Assembly (NCBI GenBank): GCA_021292105.1
Contig: CM037870.1
Span: forward strand, 27,079,416-27,143,415
DNA from: Anadara kagoshimensis
Lineage: Eukaryota; Mollusca; Bivalvia; Arcoida; Arcidae
Direction: 5' to 3'
Length of the DNA: 64,000 nt
Every line of letters begins with the position of its first letter. Position 1 is the first letter of the stretch. Made by a program: the position numbers and the translations under genes. The notes beneath the pieces were generated by a model. That model was given only the letters and a program-made list of their open reading frames with translations. It made no database searches and was not told the origin of the DNA. Positions 23,186-35,654 of the stretch are shown piece after piece.

Positions 23186-23355
23186 CATAGTTTGTGTAGT
23201 TAGTTAAACAGGATACACTTACCACTCTGGACCACTTAGCTTCACATCCTTGTTGGAAGTTTACGTGTGTACTTTGAATTGCAAGTTTCACACGTGAATT
23301 TTGCTTTTTTGGGAAATGTTATTTGACATGGATCGGTAACTTTCTTTTTATTTAG
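23186..23355 (+). mobile_element. Retroelement 3' module (family R), copy 7
   Basis: A diverged 3' end (tagttagttaaacaggatac, accactctggaccac). The counterpart is at 50396-50560, so it predates the duplication. Confidence 0.55.
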
Positions 23356-23979
23356 TACATGAAACGTATCTGTTATATTCCCCAAAATTCGAATTTGTTA
23401 TAACATACAATTTAGTAAAATGGATAAATCTTTAAGAGCACTGTAAAACAATTATATTAATGTTTTATTTGTTTTTCCTCGATACATATAGTATGACGTA
23501 TTACCTTTTGACAAGTGTGTTACTTTTTTATTAGAGCAGAGAAAAAAGGTATCTTAATTGCTGTAAACGATTTTTGTCACTCAAATTCGTCAACCGTGGA
23601 TTATGAATACATTACAGATAAAGTTGACAATCAGACTAAATGCGTATTTACTTGTTTGTTACTTCGCGTATTTCCGGATATAAGCCATGTTACTGTCAAA
23701 AGTGACTTAACAATATCCTTATGTTGCGGGCGTATTTTGTGAAAATACGCCAAATTTTGATACTTTTTTACGCAAAAAATTATTAAATCTACCGATGTAT
23801 ACGAGACTTTTTGACAGGTTGACTTGATTTTTTTATTTATTTCTAACAAACAACAACAAAAATTCAACCTTTTGAACATACATTTTTGTATAATTTAATG
23901 TCACTCACCTATGATCTACATAAATACAAAAAAGTTTGTTAAATGGAACTAGAAACAATTTCACTATGTATATACCGGT

Positions 23980-23985
23980 ATATGT

Positions 23986-24032
<47 letters not shown>
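23980..24032. repeat. (TA)n microsatellite
   Basis: About 50 bp of nearly pure AT dinucleotides. Absent at the homologous point upstream of the paralogue. Confidence 0.9.
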
Positions 24033-24037
<5 letters not shown>

Positions 24038-24190
24038 GTTTGAAATTATTCCGTTTGTTAATACAACTACATTTCGTCAAAATAAAGCATGCAAATGTGT
24101 GTTAATGTTTCCCTTGTTCAATCTGTCTCTTACTTACAATGGTAATCAATATTTGAAATTTGTGTAATCGTAGATTTTATTCAACACAGG

Positions 24191-24992
24191 GTATAAACAC
24201 AAAAAAAACTTCTGGGGTACTTTTAAATATGAAGTTTTCCTCGAAGCATTAGTGGATGAATGAAATCGTTATGGTAATTGCGATATACCAGCTTCAATAT
24301 GAACAAAACGATTTATACGAATGACAGTACTACACTTGGGTTTTTTAGCGTAGCTACACACATCCTGGTAAAGTCCTCCCAATTTATTGCAAATCGTCGT
24401 CAACACCTCCTCCCAAGGAGTAAATTTTAACACTTTCATCGTAAACAATCGATAAATATGTTTTACAATGCATAATTTGGATAAATTGAAGTTTAATATA
24501 CTCCGTAATGTGTTATCAAAAGTTGATATTCGTCCATTTGTCACAGTTACTGAATTAAAGCGAGTTTTGTTGATTTTGGTCAAGGCATGTATATATTTTT
24601 ACTGTACTCCTATTTTGAATATTTAGAATATCGAACTGTCACCCTAGTTGATATCATACATGAAAATCTGGGGTAATTGAGTCATTAATATAAGGCTGAG
24701 GTAGTGAAATGCATGGTTATATATGGTGTTAACATTCAACTCAAGTGCCTCACGGCCCTGGTCGACCGCAAATGATCTTTCTGGGGTCTTTAATTTTTAG
24801 TTTGCTGTCAGTATAACGATACAGGGCGGTTTGCAATGATAATCTACGGCACTGCGGGTGCTCTATAAAAGACGATATAAAAAAATCTCTAGTATAAAAA
24901 AGCTGAAAAAGCACTTGTACCAATATCACGCTCTTCATAATTTTTTGTTTAGATTATATCAGCAGCATGCCAATCCATAATTCAAAATATTA
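24191..24992. other. Region between the two copies, no recognisable gene
   Basis: A 104-codon minus-strand frame (24583-24269) is open but resembles no family I know; it has Cys residues near its end and no GPI-like tail. The end of detectable homology between the two 5' flanks (about 24190) lies at its left edge. Confidence 0.4.
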
Positions 24993-25340
24993 ATGAAAAA
25001 CAAACATACTTATTCATGCCCAAACCACAATCCTCATGCAAAGTAAAAAAAAGTTGAAACTGGCAAATTAAGTAACATACGCGAAGTTCAACCAAGGAAG
25101 TGAAGCCCGGGTGCTCCGGGAGTGTTAGCACCTGATATGAATAAAACGTATATACATGTACTTACAGACGTGAAGGATTTAGGTATCTAAACTGGAGGTG
25201 CCTACCCTTCAAGAGCACACGGACTCAATAACCAGGTGTAAGTTCACGTATTTGACCTTCATTTATTAGTTTCAAAGTTTTTACTTTGCTTCTGGATTTT
25301 GATTTGGAAATGGATTAGTATGTTTGGTTTGTTTTGTATA
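24993..25340. mobile_element. Head-to-head pair of family R modules, copy 8
   Basis: Outward-facing termini (aaaaacaaacatacttattc and ggaaatggattagtatgttt), about 145-bp arms and a 50-bp centre. Arms have the ggtgctccggg and cccttcaagagcac versions of the core. Confidence 0.62.
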
Positions 25341-25374
25341 TTTCAATTGTGTTGTCTTTTCTTTTCATTGTGGT

Positions 25375-25710
25375 ACCACTGTTGTAGCTCAGTTGGTAAA
25401 GTGCTCGCTCCGTAAGTGGGAGTTATTGGGTTCGAACCCTGGCTGGGTCTTACCAAAGACTTGAAAGTGGGTAGTGGCTGTTTTTTCGCAAAGCACTCGG
25501 CATTGGGAAATACAAGTCACGGTTCTTTCAGATGGGAATTTAAAATAAACGAGGTGCCCCGTGTCATAGTAGGCTTGGCACGCTAAAGAACCCAGCTGTA
25601 TAATGCCATAAGTGCAACGCACATGCACAATTTCTGCACTGTCGCCTATACCTAACAACGTCTCGATATAAGTATAATATTCCTGACTGGGATGTTAAAT
25701 ACCATTACTT
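25375..25710 (+). mobile_element. tRNA-derived SINE (family 1)
   Basis: A complete copy with A box (tagctcagttggtaaagtg), B box (gggttcgaaccctgg), body and tail (tcgatataagtataatattc, gactgggatgttaaa). About 335 bp, and one of the best-preserved copies. Confidence 0.85.
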
Positions 25711-25983
25711 AACTCTTTCCATTGTGACACATTGTAGAACTTTTTAAAGCTATGTTATGTAAATGGTGTTTATTGTTATGTGTATAGCATGTCACTATGT
25801 CGTTAGACTTGTGACTTTCTAAAATCTTTTAATAACTTTTCATACTTATTTCGTTTCGGTCTTTTTTATTTTTTAATAATTAAATAGTTGTACACTTCCA
25901 ACGGTCAACATTCGAATTGAATAAAATGTTATGTATATAAGAGGGTCTTTTCACGTTACATTTCTGTACATACACGTATACAG

Positions 25984-26045
25984 ATAAACTTGACTTGTCA
26001 GTTTCAAGGTTTTTACTTTGGTTCTGGATTGTGATTCAGACATGA
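25984..26045 (+). mobile_element. Retroelement 3' module (family R), fragment 9
   Basis: Only the last about 60 bp: acttgtcagtttcaagg, ttctggattgtgattc. Confidence 0.45.
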
Positions 26046-26499
26046 TCGATCGCAAATTTGCTACATTGTTTTTTTAACTTGCGACAAAAATTAATTTGCG
26101 GCAGCTAAATTTGAGTTGGGAAAAATATTTATACTGTGAAATTTTATCATAAATCAAAACTGCATTATTTTGGAAGGACTTGAAAGTATAACATAATTGT
26201 ACTTGTAATTTAATTTAATTATCAGTTAAACAAAAAATTAAATTATCCATTTGATGAGATTTAGATGAGGTGAAACGGTAATTTTTTTTAACGGATTAAG
26301 ATTAACAGAGACACAGTGTCTCATGGCTATTACAACTTCTGTTTTACATTAAGCTCTGTTTTACATTAAGCTCCCCCATCCTAACAAAAAAGCTTTATCC
26401 CGAAGTGTATGAAAATAGGGTACCAGTATGTATTTTTGAGCCGGTGTCATAAGCTTCCCTATGTGAAGCAAACATTGTATTTTATATGATTTATTTTAA

Positions 26500-28030
26500 C
26501 TTGTAGGGTGCTAGCCAGCTAAAAGATCTGAAAGTAGACTAGCACACAACCTACTCTAAAAATCAATCTTTGCAGGAGTTTCAACATGCTATAGCTGTGG
26601 TTTTAGAGATAGATATCCTAGATAAGCTGAAAAGTTCTGGTTTGCTCAGTATTATGATTAATACTGATATTTCTGTTCATCAGAATATTGTCATTAATAT
26701 TAGGTATTAAGATGAGGTATTGGGTAGAGGTGTACCAAAACATCTTTTCTTGGTATTAGGTAGTTGTCAGTTGCTAATACAGACTGCAATGTTGTGAAAC
26801 TTAAGAAGGTTTTAAAGGATAAGGGGTTTAATGTTAAAGACTTGGCCGGCATGTCTACTGATGGGGCAAGTGTAATGGTCGGAAGTAAAAAAGGTGTAGT
26901 AACCCAGGTTAAAGCTGTCAATTCTAGTGTTTTGTCACCTTATTGCATTTTTCATAGGTAAGCTCTTAGCTTAGCTGTTGGGTTGCTGCTGACAAGATAC
27001 CTTATCCTGTTCAGTTTCAGGAGATTTTGAATTCGATCTACAAATATGTTCATAATTCTCAAAAAAAACCAAAACAAGCTAGGTTGAAATCCATTCAAGC
27101 AGTTTTGCAAATTCATTCAAGGAGGTGTTTATACCCAGTGGCCTACTTTTGAGGGGGCAAATCATGCTGTAGCGTTGAATTATCAGGCACGTCTCTCAGT
27201 GTTTTATAGGAAAGTTCTGGCAAGGCTTTGAGTTTATACAAGCCTTTGGCTACTTTTAAGTTTTTGTACTGTTGTCACTTTTTATTGGATGTACTAAACA
27301 ACTTTTTATTTTATGCATGTTGTTTTAAAAGACTGACTCATGGTTATCCCCATGTTGCATGCAACGGTTTAAACATTGCAGAGGTTAAAGGGTGGCAAGT
27401 CGGGATAAGTCCTGAAGGGGTTTCTAGAAATTATTCCCTCTGAGCCAGTGGTGGATTTTTCAGGGTTTATTACATTTGATTTCGATGGCCATATTATCAA
27501 TGATAGTGTCAAGCAGGGGCAGAGGGCTGTATCAGCTTGTAAGTAGTTTGTGTTCGGTGTTATATATAATTTGCAGGATAGGTTTTGTAATATAAGGGAC
27601 ACTAAGGTTATGACTGCATTGACGGGTATTTTTGACCCAACAATGATTGCTAGTGAAGTTGGAGTTTCACCGGATGACATAAAACTATCACTTCATACCT
27701 AAAATTAGTTTAGATAAAGAGTGATTGAGGTATTGAAGTGATAGGATTCCATGAATACATCAAGGGAATGAGTACCAGGTATGTTAGTAAAGTTAGGGAT
27801 GTGGCTCAGGTTGCAACAGCTATCCAGTTGTTGGCATGTTGGCTTAACGTCTACTTGTTCTACCTGTATCCACAGTTGATTCTGAGAAAGAGAGAGAGAG
27901 AGATCTCCAAACAGTATCTAAAAATAGATCGACCTTAGAAATAGTTTGAAAATAAAGTCGCTAGAAAATTAAACTTGATGAGGACATCTATGAAAGGACC
28001 ACCATGCAGTACCGACTTCAATTTTGAAAA
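26500..28030 (+). pseudogene. hAT-type transposase relic (KIAA1586/ZNF862-like)
   Basis: Pieces in shifting frames read LKSSGLLSIMINTDISVHQN, VLKDKGFNVKDLAGMSTDGA, SVMVGSKKGVV, LSPYCIFHR, YKYVHNSQKKPKQARLKSIQ and SLYKPLATFKFLYCCHFLLD. The order matches hAT-derived proteins of the KIAA1586 type (a STDGASVMTG-like block, then CHRLAL, then a helical region). Several stops and frameshifts: no function expected. Borders and target duplication were not identified. Confidence 0.75.
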
Positions 28031-28402
28031 GGCATTTGATATATGAGCTGCCAAGAAACCAAGGCGAATTCTACAATAGTTTAGTGCTGACTGTTAAATG
28101 TATTCATTACATCATTCATATTACATCAAATGGAATTTCATATTGATTCTGGCTGTATACTTATTAAGTGCTTAGCTGGATCTGTATATCAGGAACTATT
28201 AGTGACTGTATTTGTTTAGTTCTCAAACATAAGTGACTCATGATTAAATTAGTCATATTCTGTTAAGTATTGGATCTAATAGTATTATGCCAGTTTAAAA
28301 AGGGAAAGATAATCATTGCATTACAATATTGAACTGCACATAGCAGTTATTTATCTGCTCATCAAATAAGATATATGCAAGTGCTTGTAAGTGTGCGTCT
28401 TA

Positions 28403-28403
<1 letters not shown>

Positions 28404-28456
<53 letters not shown>
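28404..28456. repeat. (GT)n microsatellite
   Basis: About 26 uninterrupted GT units. Confidence 0.95.
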
Positions 28457-28687
28457 TTTACATGTGGATATTTTGTCTCTTTTAATAAACAACAAACTAT
28501 ATTTTCATGCAATATGTTTTATTTTAGAGAAGCCAATTTTTTAAAAGCATGGTTAACGCAAGCATAAATTGCTGAACCTAACCTTGCTTAGAAAACCAGT
28601 CAGTTTCAGGCTATATAACTTTATTTCAGGAAAAGATAATCAATGCTTTAAAATATTGGAACTGCGAAGTCGTATGCTAAAGTTCAT

Positions 28688-28698
28688 CTAATCGAAAC
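28688..28698 (-). pseudogene. MSP130-like: Candidate terminal coding exon of the MSP130-like pseudogene
   Basis: After a good acceptor (ATTTTATTTCAG) the phase left by exon 10 gives G-F-D then TAG, so the protein would end ...VERSVGFD. Bacterial family members also end soon after the SGTVS block. An AATAAA occurs on the minus strand at 28625-28620. The surrounding DNA partly repeats 28300-28350, which weakens the case. Confidence 0.3.
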
Positions 28699-29082
28699 CT
28701 GAAATAAAATGTAAAACAGTTCAAATGCTTGGAAATTGCAGTATTTTACACCATTATTAAAAAATCAGCAGGAGCATGCCCCCGACCCCCTAGGTTGTTC
28801 ATTCTTTACGTTCGGTCACATTTGCGACACAAAATTTTGACTCATCGTAAGCCTTATTATGATAATATATAGTACTTATTAAAATGATTTCCTTGTAATT
28901 GGTAGAAAGATGAAAGAAAAAATGTTTATATTTTGCAAGAAATGTGACGGACACACTTTGGCCCAAATACATGTAAACTGTTTGGTTTTGTCATGTGATT
29001 TACCATGTTAATCACAAAAGATTATAATATGGTACAAGAAATTGAACTTAGTAATGATTTACCTGTCAATCTAAATACTTAC

Positions 29083-29186
29083 CAACCGATCTTTCTACTA
29101 TCTTAAAAATTGAAACCGTTCCGCTTACAGCACCTGAAGCAATAAGTAACGGTTCACCGATTGGACTTTGGTTCTGTGGCACGAAT
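29083..29186 (-). pseudogene. MSP130-like: MSP130-like pseudogene, exon 10
   Basis: 104 nt. Acceptor TTTATTTTAG, donor GTAAGT. It encodes FVPQNQSPIGEPLLIASGAV then SGTVSIFKIVERSV. The GAVSGTVSIF block is the C-terminal signature of the choice-of-anchor I family. It is in the phase left by exon 9 of the intact copy, whose own exon 10 lies outside the window. Confidence 0.8.
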
Positions 29187-30319
29187 CTAAAATAAATTAC
29201 AACAGTGATCTTCCAGATAGAAGACAGAAACGAGACAAGGTGTTCGTTTAAGCGTAATTAATCATACGCTCAAATTACAGTAATAAGTTATTCCAAATTT
29301 ATTTAGACTGGTTTAAAATATGAGGCGCAAATACGTAATGGTCATTATCGTCAAGAGTTAAGTGATTATTTAACTAGTTTTGTATGAAATAAAATTCATC
29401 ATTCGGGCTAGTATATGTAGCACAATTTGGGGATATGTAAAAACCATTAACGATATAATGAAAACATTGTCAAAATAGTTGCACATTATTTGACGTCTAG
29501 AGAATAAGTAGTGAGCTACCATATACTGTTTTTCATTAATTGTTGCTTTAGCCATATCCTTTCAAAATTAGGTATGAGAAAGTTTAAAATAAGAATTTTT
29601 TGACTTTCCATGAAAATTAAGACTGGTATCGTATGTAATATAATACATTCTAAAGCATTCGAGATGTACTTCCAAACTTTTGAGTCATTAGTTAAATCAG
29701 TTAACTCCGATTATAATTTGGACACGGATTGCTATGATTTTTTTCCATTGCTACTCTACTGTTTATTTGCTTTTATTCACTCATTAACTTTGCTATATTC
29801 GCGGTTTGGCTTAGTAGCGTGAAATAAAATACCAAGTGAAAGTGTTGAATTTTTTATGTAGCATTCGTTAAACGTAGACTGAGATAATCCGTACAGAAAA
29901 GTGTTTACACTGGCAACTGCACCGCGAAATATTATATCCGTGAATAAGTTCTAGTGTCTGGACCGCGAAATTTTATCCCCACAGAATTAAACAACTATAC
30001 ATTATTATAATGACTACGGATATATTCAAACTTTCACTGTTTAATTTTTAGTAATAAAGAAAGGATTAATGGTAAATATTACCACATATGGTAAATTCAA
30101 TCGTACCTTTATCACTAAGGTACAAATATGTCCACGGAAGAAACCAGATCAGCGAGTTAAAAAGGCTGTCAGGGTGAAAGGTTATTGGATAGTTATTATG
30201 TTGGTGATATGTCACTTGAAAATCCCGTTTGTATTTGTTTGGCCTTTCTTTGTGTCAACATTAATATAAGATAATTTTCTTATAAACCCAAATATTTTTT
30301 ATCTTCAATAATGCCGGTG

Positions 30320-30557
30320 TATAGATAAACAACATTGACATGTCCGCTTGACCTTTCATTACGAATATTCATATAGTAGAGTCAACCTATGACATGGGTA
30401 GTGTTAGCATTCGCAGTTAATGCATGAACAGTGTTCTTGTTTCGTGGTTTCACTATGTCGACAAAATAAACACATGCATCCCATGTAAATGAATAATCTC
30501 GTTCATAATAAATATTTATCAATTGTCAAACGGACAGGTCAATGTTGTTTGCCTATA
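30320..30557. mobile_element. MITE family D, copy 1
   Basis: About 238 bp with inverted ends tatagataaacaacattgac and gtcaatgttgtttgcctata. A second copy is at 56436-56690. Non-coding. Confidence 0.75.
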
Positions 30558-32501
30558 CGTTGGATAACACTAGTAGACAAGATTAACAAATGCATTATTA
30601 GAACAAAACAAAAGCAAAATAAATAAGTTATAAGATCAAAAATAAAACAAACTAAACTTAAATAAAAAATACGACTTCTTGGTCATGCAAAGATTGTCAT
30701 TATATCGGGTATGCAAATGTACTGCGATACTATATAAAAACGAAAAATTACAAGCTAATTTGAAGGAAATAATTGTTTGCAATATGTTTTAAATCACATG
30801 TACCAGAATAGGATTTTCGTGTGTTGTTTACATGAACAAACATCAACCTTTATATCACTTCCCATTCGTTTCGTGTTTCTTCAATTAATTAGGGCTAGAA
30901 TTCCGTTTGATTCAACTTTTGATCCATTGACGTGACAATTATATCTTTCATCCTTTATCGGTTTTACCACTAATTGCAATGTTTGAACGCTAATTGCTTT
31001 ATTATGACAATGAATACCTTTCATGATTTTCTATATATGCTATGCATACATCAAATCCATCTTCCTTTTATTGATGCTGATCATGTACTACAAGCTTAAT
31101 TAAAGGTGTTGTGGATATTGCCAATGTCTGTAGTCGAATAAAACTGACATTTAAATCTAGATGTAAACCGTGAATATTTCGGGGTGATTCAGAAAATATA
31201 TTCTTTTTTTGGGGGGGATTTTGTTATTATTCTATGTATTTATTTGCAACTTGACAACATCACTAGACATTTTAATTCGATATACTTTGATGACAGTTCA
31301 TAATATCATATTTTTATTTGTATTAATAAATTATGTGTTTACTTGCAAATTGACACCATTAGAAATGCCAATACGATAAATTAATGAACTAAATGGAATA
31401 TGAACAGTGTAAATCATCATTTTTTATCGGGGACTTAGGACAACAGGCGTGGACTGTTAAAATGAGTAGCATCATGTTACAGTTGAAATAATTTTTTACT
31501 CGTATATCGTAAAACAACGGGTGTTTTGCTACCTCGTGATATATTCTTTTGCATATCAACTCAGGCCCGTATATTTTTCTTATTATAATAACTATAATTC
31601 CTTGTACAATCATACTCATAGAAATTATGAATCGTCTCGTAATTACTCTAATAAATCCTGTTTAAATAGTTGTTGCCATTTTTGTAGAAGTCCTAGATGA
31701 CTTGTATATAAATCAGGCCATGATATTCATTTTTAAATAACATCGACATAATACAAAAAATTTATAAAAACTTTTGAAACTCTTAATATGCTTGTATACC
31801 TGTATTTGAGAATTTAAATCTAATTAAAAATTTATTGGCATCTCATGAAAAGTTACTTTTGACGCCATAGATTTTGCGTTCACTATCGTCCAAAAATAAA
31901 TTTCAGTGATGTCATGTAGGTTTATATGTAAGTTAGTATGACTGCTGATTCAAAGTAATGAGGTTCAAGCTTTCAATGCACGTTTATCATAATTATCATT
32001 CACTAGCTAGCTGCAATGCAAAAAGTAAATACTCCTAAAGGCGTGTTAAACAATCACATAATTTCAAGTCATAACCATTCCAGGGTGTAAATGTGGATCG
32101 CTAGCGTACCACGTGATGTCCCCTAGTGTGTGTGTAGAACATTTATGGAGTAACATAAGTTGATGATTTCCCATTAAAACTGTATTTTATCTGGAAAATA
32201 ACGATGTTAATGTTTCCATGCCGTTTCGCACAAAGCCTATTGATTATTTGGTACCGTTGTGTATGAACATGTGTTTTATCGAATATGTGACAGCAGCATC
32301 AATCTAAGATTTCTCCTCGGTCACGTTTGCTGTCCTTAAAATCTTATTTATCAACTTGCGATAATAGTTCCCCTGTCTTTTGTCATTTAATACGATCTAA
32401 AGTATTAATAACAAACGACTCCGATATTTGTCAAATTCCTTAATATACATAAGTGACTTTACTGCCTCATAAACTTCGTCAAATAAAAAAAATTAAATTT
32501 A

Positions 32502-32665
32502 AATTGGGAAACCCATTGAGAACAACTTTTCTTCCGCATTCTTAGTTCTATAGGTAGGTATATTCTATAGGTAACTTTTAAGAATTAATTAAATTAAATT
32601 GGGAAACCCATTGAGAACAAGTGTTCTTCCGCATTTTCAGTTCTATAGGTAGGTATAATATATGG
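32502..32665. repeat. 88-bp tandem duplication
   Basis: Two copies of a unit with aaattgggaaacccattgag, ttcttccgcatt and ctataggtaggtata, with few differences. Single copy at the homologous place in the intact gene, so it is recent and specific to this copy. Confidence 0.75.
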
Positions 32666-32784
32666 GGGACTTTTACATGTTGATTTTGACGGGTTTTGTT
32701 TCATACAAATATAATTACGTCTTCCAAGAACAATATGACATGTTCTTCCTGTTTTATTTATGTAGTTATCAACTAAAGTAATAC

Positions 32785-32997
32785 CTTAAATCTTCCACAT
32801 CTAATTCACTGACAGCATGTCTGTTGTACAACTCTTCCCATGAAAGTTTCATAGCCGAAACCCCACTCCAGATATCTTCAAACACTCGGGTTTTTCCAAA
32901 CAGAATACATGAAAATGCCACCGGGTTGCTCGTAACCAACAAATATTAACTTCCTTCCTTTATATTCTCCTATTTCAATGCCTTCTGGTTCAGGTCC
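32785..32997 (-). pseudogene. MSP130-like: MSP130-like pseudogene, exon 9 (8-bp deletion)
   Basis: 213 nt against 221 in the intact copy. It reads GPEPEGIEIGEYKGRKLIFV, then YEQPGGIFMYSVWKNPSV and TGA, because 8 bp (ggcaaccc in the intact copy) are missing. It keeps the PEPEG consensus that the intact copy has changed to PEPES. Confidence 0.82.
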
Positions 32998-32999
32998 CT

Positions 33000-34070
33000 A
33001 AAAATGGAAATAAAAGGTTCGGGAAAAAATGTTTAACTTTGATGAATCCAAACAATAATTGATGCTCTAAATCAAGGATGCTTTCGTTTCGCCAACAACA
33101 AGCTATTGGAGTGGCGATATGCATGGCACAATTATGAAACTAATGTTGTTAGAAGACTTCCAAATTACGTCAACTGCACGAGTTTTTAATATGGATACGT
33201 AAGTCGCAAATATAAACCAAAGCGTTAGGTAGTTAATAGTTCAGAAATATGTAAGTTTAAACAAGTTACAAAAAAGCGGCAATATGAACATTTATATTAA
33301 GAATACTGTGTGTGTGTGTGACGTGCTTTGGTCCATTGTATGGACCCTTGGTTGTGATTTATCACGATTTGTTTATAGACGGAGTCTCCAATGTACTTTA
33401 AATACTAGTGGGAATTAATTAGTCACCATGTCCAGAAAACTGTGGGTTATTGATTGGTCTCAATACGAATTTATCTTGTATTTCCTTATTTTATTGCTTT
33501 AGCTATCGTCAAATGCATGGCTTCAAAGAAGGATGGTTGCTAAGTTACCACAGGGGTCTTAAAAACAATTACCCATCCAGTATTCTAAAACAAATTGTTA
33601 TAGTCATCTTGTTGAAGTTTCGATGGCGCCGTATACGACGTCATACAATAGTGACGATAATGTTATTACGCAACTTATTTCAATTTGCAGCGGAATATAA
33701 TTTCTCATCAGTAGTCGTTAGACCAGAACCGTTGAAATCGAAATATTTTTAAAATGCTGAAATGAGAAAAAAGAAGTTCCAAAATTTATATAACAAAATC
33801 AATCTAAGGCAATAGTTTGAATGATAAAACAAACCTAATGTTTTTCTTACTTTGAATAACATTGTAAAACATATGGCAATATTAATATTTTTGAGGGAGA
33901 AACATAAGGCCAAAGGACGACTTCTTAAGCAAAATTGGACTTAGATGTCTTCGCAGAAAAACAAATAATCAAATGGTGACTTTTACAATCAGCAGATACA
34001 GTCAAACTTGGTTAGTTGTCGAAAATCTCGCTATACTGAACATCATACAGTATGTTATCTATTGAATATC
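33000..34070 (-). other. Intron 8 segment of the MSP130-like pseudogene
   Basis: Non-coding; homologous to pieces of 2290-2380 and 6140-6780 in the intact copy. Nothing else was recognised. Confidence 0.45.
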
Positions 34071-34365
34071 CCACTGCGTTAGTTCATTTGGTAGAGTGCC
34101 TGCTCCGTAAGAAGGAGATTGTTGGTTCAATCCCAGGCTGAGTTTGACCCAAGACCGTGGTAGTTACCATTCTTTCGCCAAGAAATCAGAATTTCAAAGA
34201 AATGAAAGTCATGGTTCTTTCGGTTGCAAACTAAAAATAAAAGAGGTACCTGTCACGGTAGGCGTGGCACGATTAACAACCCTGTTGTATTTTGTCATCA
34301 GCGCAACGACTTCTCGATATAATTAAAACATTCTTGACTGGGGTCTTAAACTTCATTACTCATCT
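34071..34365 (+). mobile_element. tRNA-derived SINE (family 1)
   Basis: A box (tagttcatttggtagagtg), B box relic (ggttcaatcccagg), body with catggttctttcgg and tail ttcttgactggggtc. It lies 50 bp from the exon 8 donor of the pseudogene. Absent from the intact copy at about 6770. Confidence 0.82.
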
Positions 34366-34416
34366 CGATTTGCACGATATGTTATTCATAAAAACATTTT
34401 TTTAATGTTATATTAC

Positions 34417-34658
34417 CTTATTGTCAGATTTACCATCGGCTGTGGACGCGGGAATATCAGCAGTTTCACCATGGTCAGCATTGAAAACACTTGGTTTGAA
34501 CTTAGCGATTGCAGCTTCAAAATCACTTCCACTGTCATATACCTGTCGCATATTTTGTGCACTCCATATAGACATACTTCTTGTCCCAAATGTATACAGA
34601 TTCTGGTATGTATTTGAATTTGACAGTTTCCCGTCTAAGTTGGTTACTTGTAATCTAC
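34417..34658 (-). pseudogene. MSP130-like: MSP130-like pseudogene, exon 8
   Basis: 242 nt, open. It encodes GRLQVTNLDGKLSNSNTYQ, YDSGSDFEAAIAKFKPSVF and NADHGETADIP, ending KSDNK. Donor GTAATA. Confidence 0.82.
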
Positions 34659-35175
34659 CTTTAATTTAAAGCAATAGTGATTAATTTGACACATTCTGCC
34701 AATTTCATTGGTTGAAAGTTGTGAAAAATTCTGGTTATTTCTATAAATTCTATAACACATATCTAGCAAATATCTACACTAGGGTTGTGATTCTGGTGGT
34801 CAGATATTTTCAGAACCTTCTGTTTAATTATTTAATTACTTAATTATAAGCAATAAATCCAACCTACATTCAGATTGATTATATATGGACACTTACACTT
34901 TTCTTGAAATACATAGAATTAAAATTGCACTAAAAACTAAAATGCCTGAGCAAAACAGCAAATTATCAATAATGCGGTCTGTATTTCTTTACATTTCATT
35001 TGGCCTTTGTTTGAATTTTAAGCAATGTCACACGAAACATTAATCATACGTCGCAACATGAAAACAATAAATTTATTATTTGATTGTACTTGTTAATAAA
35101 ATACGTACACAAAGTAAGCGACGCTTGACAAAAATCATATTTTGTTAAATGATTTATATCACCATTATAACTTAT

Positions 35176-35295
35176 ACAGCCAAATTTTAAAATTTGCTTA
35201 CGTAGAATTCACGTGAGTTTAACGTATAAGCTCGATTAACGTTAATTCCACGTGAAATTTTCTATGTGAAATTCGCGTTAACAAAATTTGGCTGT
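35176..35295. mobile_element. Short MITE with 13-bp inverted ends
   Basis: 120 bp with ends acagccaaatttt and aaaatttggctgt. Interior has acgtgaatt-type inverted pieces. Present only in the pseudogene intron. Confidence 0.65.
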
Positions 35296-35654
35296 GTACT
35301 TAGCAATGATTTTGGAAGAAATAAAAAACTTTGAGGATAATGATGACATGAATAACAAATATTAAGTATCTTTTTTATATAAAAAGTGATGGTTAAGCCA
35401 TAAAAATGATATCTAGAAATGTCATTTTAGAGCAAAATATGTTGTTAGATTAAATATTAGACGCCATTCATTTTAAATCTCCGGATATTGCCTCCCGTAA
35501 GATGATATTCCGAACCTTAAGGTTTTGACATAAATTTGTTTGCTTACCATTTTGTTTTGTCTAATGTGACACGGCTTCATTGATTTTATTTCAAATTATT
35601 GGTCATAAATAGAGTTGTATGTGCTTTAAAGAACATTAACGGAATATATTTACA

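Larger units (their letters stand above)
22880..24190. other. Duplicated 5' flank of the intact MSP130-like gene
   Basis: Homologous to about 49888-51695 upstream of the paralogue, and so the best place to look for its promoter and 5' UTR. It contains a family R module (23186-23355) and a (TA)n tract (23980-24032). No promoter element could be assigned with confidence. Confidence 0.55.
29187..32784 (-). other. Intron 9 of the MSP130-like pseudogene
   Basis: The part from about 31390 is homologous to 200-1700 of the window. It holds a MITE (30320-30557) and an 88-bp tandem duplication (about 32502-32660). The rest is AT-rich with no coding signal recognised. Confidence 0.5.

Noticed and set aside
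24269..24583. 104-codon minus-strand frame as terminal exon of the MSP130-like pseudogene
   Set aside because: No similarity to the family, no good acceptor with pyrimidine tract, and it lies about 4.5 kb from exon 10 beyond transposon relics. Kept only as an unassigned frame.
26764..26961. Expressed gene with the STDGASVM motif
   Set aside because: It is one piece of an hAT-type transposase with stops and frameshifts on both sides.
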